This document shows, piece by piece, positions 56,690-64,000 of a stretch of DNA of 64,000 nt. The stretch's first letter is position 1; each line of letters starts with the position of its first letter. Made by a program: the position numbers and the translations under genes. Below the pieces are notes generated by a model. That model saw nothing but the letters and a program-made list of their open reading frames with translations. It did no database searches and had not been told where the DNA came from. Location: the NCBI RefSeq assembly GCF_026151205.1, contig NC_087083.1, forward strand, positions 5,124,460 to 5,188,459, read 5' to 3'. This DNA comes from Bolinopsis microptera (Eukaryota > Ctenophora > Tentaculata > Lobata > Bolinopsidae).

Positions 56690-59600
56690 TGGGGGCAAAA
56701 GTCAGTACCCATACATTGGGTCTTATACCACTGCTGTGTTTTATATTTGAGAGTTGTTGCTTTGCAGATGGTATACTGTACCTACTTGTCCGAGGATTCC
56801 ATCACCAAAATTTAAAAATTCGATTTTTGGGAGGCCACGCCCAATCAAAATTGAATTGCCTATACTCGTGTTTGTGAACATGTTAGAGACTCCATTGTTA
56901 CATATTGCAATAGGTCATTTAATCCTGAATATAATCTGAAAAGATGGTGCAAAACGGATTTAGAATGTCAAAGTTATCAAGCAATTTGTTTATCTCGTTA
57001 GCAAAATTGATTGGGTAATCAATGATTAGCCCATTACGACACCGTAATTGGGCTCTCTGCACGATTCCAGGACAAACGTAATTCAAATGGCCAAACACAA
57101 TTCAAACAAATTTGGCTCGATCCGACTATCCAAACTATGAAAAAAATGAACACAAATATTTTTCGATTTGCCAAATTCTTCGAACCAGTGTAAGTCATAC
57201 CAGAAAGAATTATTTTGATTAGTACTCCAGTAGCAGGGAATAGTTGAGTGTGCACTTCGATGTATACGATTTCTGACAACACAGGGTTGTTTGTTAGATC
57301 ATTCTTAACCAAAATCGTTTAGGTACGCAATTTGTGTCGCTAGACATAACCCTACAGGGCAAATTTTCTAAATTACCCTCAGTCGCGTATACGGGATTTT
57401 TGTATTTCAGCTCCTGAAGGTCAAAGAGACTTCAATTTTAGCTTAAAATTACCGCAATGGCCATATTTATATACAAGTTATGAAGCAACATAAGGTCTCC
57501 AGTGCTTTGTTTTACAGATATTGACAAAAAACTGTTTTTTTGGCTCAGCGAACCAAAAATGGGACTGAATTTTGATAACTTGAACTAGGAAAATCGTAGA
57601 GACTTGAATTTTAGCTTAAAATGAGCGCAAACATCACATTTCTATACAACTTATAAAGCAATATAAGCCCTTTAATGCTTATTTGTTAAGATATTGACAA
57701 AAATCGGTCAATTATGGCTACACGCGTGAGGAAAAATACCAAATTGGGCAACAACTTTGGTCTTTTTTTGACCAGTTTTGTGCTCAAGTTATTAAAATGT
57801 GCTTTGATGTTGTAGATCGGGTGTTTTCTTCCAATATGGGTTTCGGTATAAATCTGGAAGCACCCGGTTCATGGGTGATAGGGGTTAAAAATCCTAAAAT
57901 GTCATGCGATGGGCGAGACAATTGTCTGAATTTGGTTATAAAAACACTTGCACTCTTTGCTAGGGTTTGCTTTTTTCTGCTACATCGATCCGATTTCTAA
58001 CTACTTATCATCCGCATCTAGATCATTCTCTTTTAGATACATGATTTCTATAAGTTCTTGAAGGTACATCCGGCATGATGTAAAGTCTATATCAAAGCAT
58101 TTTAATGTGGTCTTAACAAGTTGCAAGATATTCAAGTTCACTAATAAAACAAAGATTGTAGGTTATAATCCTTCTTTTAGTTTTACATATTGAGTAATTT
58201 TGGCTACACAGGAAAGATACCAAATTGGTTTACCAAACTAAGATTGTAGGTTATCTATTATTCTTTACATGATTATTGACACAACTTCATTATAGTCAAA
58301 CCTGTATTATTTTAAATTTAATATTTATCCACACTCTCCATAAGAATATTATTGGGAGTCATTTTTGTGGTTAAAATTCGATTAAATCAGTATTTCCAAG
58401 CAAAAAACTGTCCCAAATTTCTCCTCCGAATATGGTCCGCTAGTTCGAAATTTTAGCACTTATGAACGTTATTGTTATACATTACATTAGTGTAATACCA
58501 CTGAGACCAGATGTAGTGATCTATTCAGATAAAGCGAAGAAGGTGCATCTGAATGAGGAGAACTTTGCTGATCAAGAGAAAAGAATATGAAGAGATATCA
58601 GCAGCTGACAGAAGAGATTGCAAGCTCCAGACAGTAGCAGTTCGAGTTCGAGTTCGAGGCATTTACAACTGCAGCCTCCAAACCTTTATGAACCACTGCA
58701 CCTTGAACGTAAACACTAAAGAGAAAAAGGCCTGCATGAAGATCGCTGAAATTATGAGGGCATCATACACCATCTATCTGTCCAGAAACACCATTATATG
58801 GACAGATGATTGGGAGTTAGTCCAGAGGCTAGTAATTGCATAGTAGGAGCGTATAATGTTTGTAGAATGTAATTATTTTTACAAACTACCGTTCAAAACT
58901 TATAGATCAAGTGATTGCCTACTCACAATTATATTACAACGTCGTGGGGTCAGTTGATATTGTTGCTAAAAATCAGGAGCAAGCGTCTTGAAACAGGATA
59001 CCATGAATCTGTATAAGTTTTAAGTAGTTTCATTCTACGTTTAATATTATTATTGGGTCGTTTACGTTAAAGTTATATTCGGCCATTTTATAGCCTCCCC
59101 CTCAAAAAGCCCACAATTACTCAATATTATGTAAAAGAAGGATAACCTACAATCTTTGTTTTATATTAGTGAATTTGAATATCTTGCAACTTGTTAAGAC
59201 CACATTAAAATGCTTTGATATAGACTTTACATCATGCCGGATGTACCTTTAAGAACTTATAGAAATCATGTATCTAAAAGAGAATGATGTAGAGGGGGAT
59301 GATTAGTAGTTAGAAATCGGATCGCTGTAGCAGAAAAAAGCAAACCCTAGCAAAGAGTGCAAGTGTTTTTATAACCAAATTCAGACAATTGTCTCGCCCA
59401 TCGCCTGACATTTTAGGGTTTTTAACCCCTATCACCCATGAACCGGGTGCTTCCAGATTTATACCGAAACCCATATTGGAAGAAAACACCCGATCTACAA
59501 CATCAAAGCACATTTTAATAACTTGAGCACAAAACTGGTAAAAAAAAGACCAAAGTTGTGCCCAATTTGGTATTTTTCCTCACGCGTGTAGCCAAAATGA

Positions 59601-60143
59601 CCGATTTTTGTCAATATCTTAACAAATAAGCATTAAAGGGCTTATTTTGCTTTATAAGTTGTATAGAAATGTGATGATTGCGCTAATTTTAAGCTAAAAT
59701 TCAAGTCTCTACGATTTTCCTAGTTCAAGTTATCAAAATTCAGTCCCATTTTTGGTTCGCTGAGACAAAAAACAGTTTTTTGTCAATATCTATAAAACAA
59801 AGCACTGGAGACCTTATGTTGCTTCATAACTTGTATATAAATATGGCCATTGCGGTAATTTTAAGCTAAAATTGAAGTCTCTATCACCTTCAGGAGCTGA
59901 AATACAAAAATTCCGTATACGCGACTGAGGGTAATTTAGAAAATGTGCCCTGTAGGGTTATGTCTAGCGACACAAATCGCGTACCTAAACGATTTTGGTT
60001 AAGAATGATCCAACAAACAACCCTGTGTTGTCAGAAATCGTATACATCGAAGTGCACACTCAACTATTCCCTGCTACTAGAGTATAGGCACTCAGTGACT
60101 GAGCTATTAAGGCCAACGTATGGGTACTGACTTTTGGCCCCCT
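56690..60143. mobile_element. long-TIR element, arms about 0.9 kb
   Basis: The ends GGGGGC(C)AAAAGTCAGTACCC and GGGTACTGACTTTTGGCCCCC are inverted. The main arms are 57225-58190 and 59110-60085, nearly identical, so that a 67-codon frame appears on both (57797-58000 plus, 59310-59513 minus) with two differences. The left arm carries about 500 extra bases (56720-57225). The unique centre (58190-59110) has a 96-codon frame without known motifs. No target duplication is clear. It sits about 110 bases upstream of TMF1. Confidence 0.75.
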
Positions 60144-60256
60144 GTATTATTGTCGATGTTTTATTACGTACATCCAATATTATAAAATTCCTACTATTAG
60201 GTGAAATGTAAGGCCATGCTGTTCTCAACGAAAGGAAGAATGTAACTGACAGAACT

Positions 60257-63200
60257 ATGAGCTGGTTCAAAGCATCACTTAGCCAATATGCTCAGGATGC
60301 CCTCAGTCAAGCTCAAGCATCTATTGATAGGGCTCTTGAAATAGAGCCGGCTCAGGACCCATTATCAGGTAATGTCTTCATTTAAGTATTTACTGTATAA
60401 GCCAAAAATAATGATTTATTGAAAAATTAATGTTGAACATGAGTCTGTTAAAGGTTACAATCATTTAAAAATGACAATCAACTTGCTTCATATTTGTATA
60501 TTAGTTTGAAATTCCAGGAAGTGCACCCATACCTAAACCTAAGCCAAAGAAGCCTCGCACACCACCACCATCTAGACGATCAGAAACAGTTAGAAGCGCT
60601 GACAGAGCAAGGATTTCTGACAAACCAAGGAGTTCTGAGAAGCCTACAGCTGCTGCTGATAATTGGACATCATGGGGTGCTAGCACTGTGAATAATATTT
60701 TTGAGAGTAAGTTCAGAATTTTACACCAGTATGATGACACAAATAACTTTTTCTTTACATAGTGATTACATTAATTAAAAATGAATATTAATTTTCACTG
60801 CTGAATGGGCTTCTTTTTATAGTAATGATAACATAAGGTTGTTCCAAAAATTTAGATTATTGATATCATTACCATTATTCAGATTCCTTTTCGTCTCCTG
60901 GCGAAGAAAGTATTCAGAAAAGGACTCCTCCAACTAGAAAGAAATCTAATGCATTAAAACTAGGAGGACACAAAAGAACATCCCCTACCAACAATTTGCG
61001 CGGTGACAAATCACCAAAGCCTTCAAGTAGACGTACAGATAGACAATCTCAAAAGACATGCAGCACAACTGGTCTAAATCTTGTAGAGATCAACATCAAC
61101 GATCAACCTGTTGGGACTGAAGATCTATTGAAAACTCACAAAGATTTAAATGAAGACGTGGGTACTGAAGAGCCCATCAGCACTCCAATTTCAGAACAGG
61201 AGTTGTCTTCAACTAAACAATTGGAAGCTGATCATGAGCCGTCTGAAAAACCAATCAATGATGCGCTGTTAAATGAAAATGAATTTACAGCTACCTCTCT
61301 CATTCCTACACCTCTAATGAATGTTTCAAGCTCCGGAACTCTAAAATCTGTATCCAGTTCTGGTTCATTGCAAACAATGGAAAACTCAGAATCAGTTCCT
61401 CCTGCTGACAAAGCGAACGACAGTCTCAGGGCAGGTGATGTTCCTGATAAAGACCCTACCACTCCAACGTTATCAACATGCAGCTCTAGTTCTGCCCTCT
61501 CAAAAAGTCTCATGGTCAACAGTTCGTCTTCAAACAGCTCTGAGCAATCTGCTGCGATGTCTTTTTGTACTATAACTAATGAGCCAATACAACAGCTTGT
61601 TGTAGATGTTGTTGATGAGGTGTCAGAAGATTGTGTTAGTGTCCCGTCTCCAGAGCGTGGTGGTTGGTCTGAAGACGAGATTGAAGAGATTGATGTCGAC
61701 AAAGCAAGCAGTGACCAAGATAGTAGGTCATCATTTGAAGTCACAGAACACAAGAGATGTTTGAGTATCGGCAGTACAGCTAGCTCTTCAATTCTTATGT
61801 TGCAGTCACCCTATGATACCACAGATGGGGACAAAAGTGATAAGAGTGATATCAAGAGTGATAAAAGTGATGAGAAATCAGATGAAGATTCAATGAAAAC
61901 CCCAACTGACCTACCTGCTCCTCCGACACCTACATTGGAACTTGCACATCAAACAATCGTGGAGGAAGTACCAGCTAGCAGTGTTCCTGCGCGAATCATA
62001 ACTTCTCCAACCCACAGTGATCAGAGTGATCTCATGGTTATTTCAGAACCAGACACTGCTTCAAACAACGAGCTTATGAAACTCAAGGAAATACTTCATG
62101 CAAGGGAACAGAGGCTGTTCAGGATGAATCATGAGTATGTTCAAGTTCAGGATGAGCTGCAAAGTGAACGACAAAGAAGTCATAATCTTGAGCAGAATCT
62201 TAATCTTTTGAGTCAGAAGCATACTGTTTCTGTGGAGAGGCTTGAGGATGAACTGGCTGCTATGGATGATCTTAAGAATCATCTGGAGGAAGAGATACAA
62301 TCTATGAGAAATCTTGGCGATATAAATGAGCTGAAATGTGAACTAGATGAAAAGGATCAGCTCATAGAGGAGTTAACCATGGAGGGAGAAAAGTTGGCCC
62401 AATCAAGCTTTAACAGCAGCAATAATGTTAAAAAACTTCGACAAAAAGAAAAAGAGGACGAAAAAATCATCAAGGATCAGTCAGAGAAAATAGAGTCCCT
62501 CTCAAGAGAGATTGAGCAATTGAAAGGGAAGATGAAAGACCAGCAGGCAACCGTTCATGAAAATGAACAAAACATATCAGAACTGAACTCTATTATAAGC
62601 TCCCAAAGTGAAGAGCTCTCAAACGCCAGAACAAAACTAGAAAACTGCGAGTCAGAAAATCTTGCCTTGAAAACCAAAGTGGACGGTTTCCAACTAGAAA
62701 TAAATTCTCTTCGAGATAGAAACGCTCAAGCTGAATCACGGGCCAACCAAGAAACCCTCAGTGCAAACATAAAAGCAAAAGAACAGGCCCAAGCAGCGGT
62801 GGAACAGCTGCAAGCCAGCACTGACTTGACCATCAAACAGCTAAACTCCCAAATCGAGGAGCAGCAGGAGGTGATTGGTCGGTTGGAACAGCAAGCTGTC
62901 TGGCGAGAACAACGTCAAAGGGACCAGATTCAGGAGCTGCACCTACGCGTTGAGGATGCAGATGGGCGCAACCAGGATATTTCAACTTCGATCACTGCGT
63001 CCACACAGCCACTTCTCAGGCAGATTCAGCTGTTTAAGGAATCTCTTGCTAATCAGCAGGCTAATTGGGAGAGAATTGAGAATGAGTTGAAGGATAAGCT
63101 GGATCAGGCAAGGTCGGAGTTATCTGGTTCAGGTGAGCTTCAGTTTTATTCCATTCTTATCTGAAATTAATCTACAATAATTTGAAATGAAAATTACTAA

Positions 63201-63842
63201 GTCAGGCTTATTTATTAGTTATGATTTTTTGTTTGTTTTAAGGTCCATAGTTTTAAATGAGAATGAACCTTAAAATTAATTAGTATTCGACGAATTCTAG
63301 AAGGCTAGTTGTATCTTTGTAATTTTCACAGTCACTGAAACCCTGAACTATTTTCAGAGATGGAGAAACGGGATTTGTCAGACCGACTGCAAGTAACAAA
63401 GAACAAAGTTTCCACCCTACAAACCCAAGTTGACAACACCCGGGCTGAGCGCAACGAACTAGAAGTAACCCTCGAGGTCGTCCAAAACAAACTCACAATC
63501 CTGGAGGAAGAGCGCAAGAAAGACACCAACAAATCCGACAGTATAAAATCACAATTTGTGCAATCTCTAGAAGAGAGCCAGAAGGAGTGTGATCATCTCC
63601 GTGAGGAGTTACTCCGCATGCAATCATACGTTCGGGATCTGGAATCCAATAAATCAGTGATGAGTGAGGTGGAAGATATTGCCAGCAGGAGTAGTACTCC
63701 CCCTATAGAGTTCACGTCTCAGACTAATATCCTGGAGAGATCCTTATTTGGAAGTAGCACTCCAATGTCGCCGACTCAGTCTATACCTTCGCATTCTTCG
63801 TATCTCATGGAGAAGATGGCTTCTCAGCTCAAACAGTCACAG
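60257..63842 (+). CDS. TMF1: TMF1 orthologue (TATA element modulatory factor, golgin), exons 1-4
   Basis: TMF1 is a Golgi coiled-coil tether that binds Rab6 and works in retrograde transport. Exons: 60257-60368, 60518-60706, 60883-63132 and 63358-63842, all with AG/GT borders and matching phases (each of the first three ends in phase 1). The N-terminus MSWFKASLSQYAQDALSQAQ is the hallmark of the family. A long acidic serine-rich region (exon 3, including a DKSD repeat at about 61845-61880) is followed by coiled coil from about 62060. The conserved block is EKDQLIEELTMEGEKLAQSS plus VKKLRQKEKEDEKI (TMF DNA-binding region), and QPLLRQIQLFKESL comes near the end of exon 3. Exon 4 is coiled coil with a serine-rich end (SRSSTPP, LFGSSTPMSPTQS). 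The C-terminal Rab6-binding domain lies beyond the window. About 980 residues are present of an expected length near 1100. Confidence 0.93.
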
Positions 63843-64000
63843 GTAAGGGGTTTATGTTTTGATTGTAGCGTTCATTTTGATTATTTTGGGGGGATTATTT
63901 TTTGTCTACTGATCGAAACAAACATGATTCATTTCCTCGCCAGTATCCAGATGTATAAGTTACCTGATAATTAAACCATCTTGAATTTAAGACGAGCCAT

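Noticed and set aside
58553-58843. 96-codon frame in the unique centre of the long-TIR element
   Set aside because: No DDE-type or other recognisable motif; could be chance.
57797-59513. A 67-residue frame conserved twice (57797-58000 plus, 59310-59513 minus)
   Set aside because: It is conserved only because it lies in the inverted arms of one element; no motif, and identity is the same outside the frame.

Overview
The window is nuclear DNA of an invertebrate animal. The genes are split by GT-AG introns, two are clear animal or eukaryotic housekeeping orthologues (the golgin TMF1 and the DEAD-box helicase DDX49), there is a pol III type 5S rRNA gene, telomere-like TTAGGG blocks occur, and at least four LINE lineages plus MULE, hAT-like, TA-target and TTAA-target DNA elements are present. 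The species cannot be named from the sequence. Most of the 64 kb is repeats; clear coding sequence is a small part of it.

Layout. 0-1 kb: two exons of an F5/8-type C (discoidin-like) gene. 1.7-8.8 kb: a 5'-truncated RNase H LINE with poly(A) tail and target duplication, a palindromic satellite family at two loci, and an hAT-like element whose ends are long G and C tracts. 8.8-10.2 kb: a protein of about 100-residue repeated modules, with one frameshift. 10.6-15.4 kb: a giant inverted repeat whose left arm was later hit by a FLYWCH-MULE; the far part of the right arm is low-quality sequence. 15.7-17.3 kb (minus): five exons of a DDX49-like helicase carrying several one-base frameshifts. 17.3-23.3 kb: almost empty apart from a last exon resembling EF-hand proteins.

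24-30 kb (minus): a locus of two broken paralogues of a NERD-nuclease plus SF1-type NTPase/helicase protein, with a partial third copy, a MITE whose empty site survives in the neighbouring copy, and a duplicated 5' leader exon. This is the most biologically interesting gene family in the window. 30-34 kb: nested LINEs. 34-37 kb: a hairpin-forming MITE family, a 5S rRNA gene with TATA box and terminator, a 30-bp minisatellite and CG-rich motif clusters on both sides.

37.3-42.5 kb: a 5.2-kb MULE with 10-bp target duplication that has lost its catalytic core and was then invaded by a 3.1-kb LINE with an intact reverse transcriptase frame. 42.5-49.7 kb: AT-rich DNA with small tandem arrays, including an array of CRE and E-box palindromes, and a putative three-exon gene end on minus. 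49.75-52.0 kb: a TTAA-bounded composite element with a TA-flanked element nested inside. 52.3-56.7 kb: LINE fragments and a second LINE with a long intact RT frame. 56.7-60.1 kb: a 3.4-kb element with inverted arms of about 0.9 kb. 60.26-64 kb: first four coding exons of TMF1, running off the window.

The host genes show no functional grouping. The insertion history is unusually readable because several insertions have an intact copy of their empty site in the same window.
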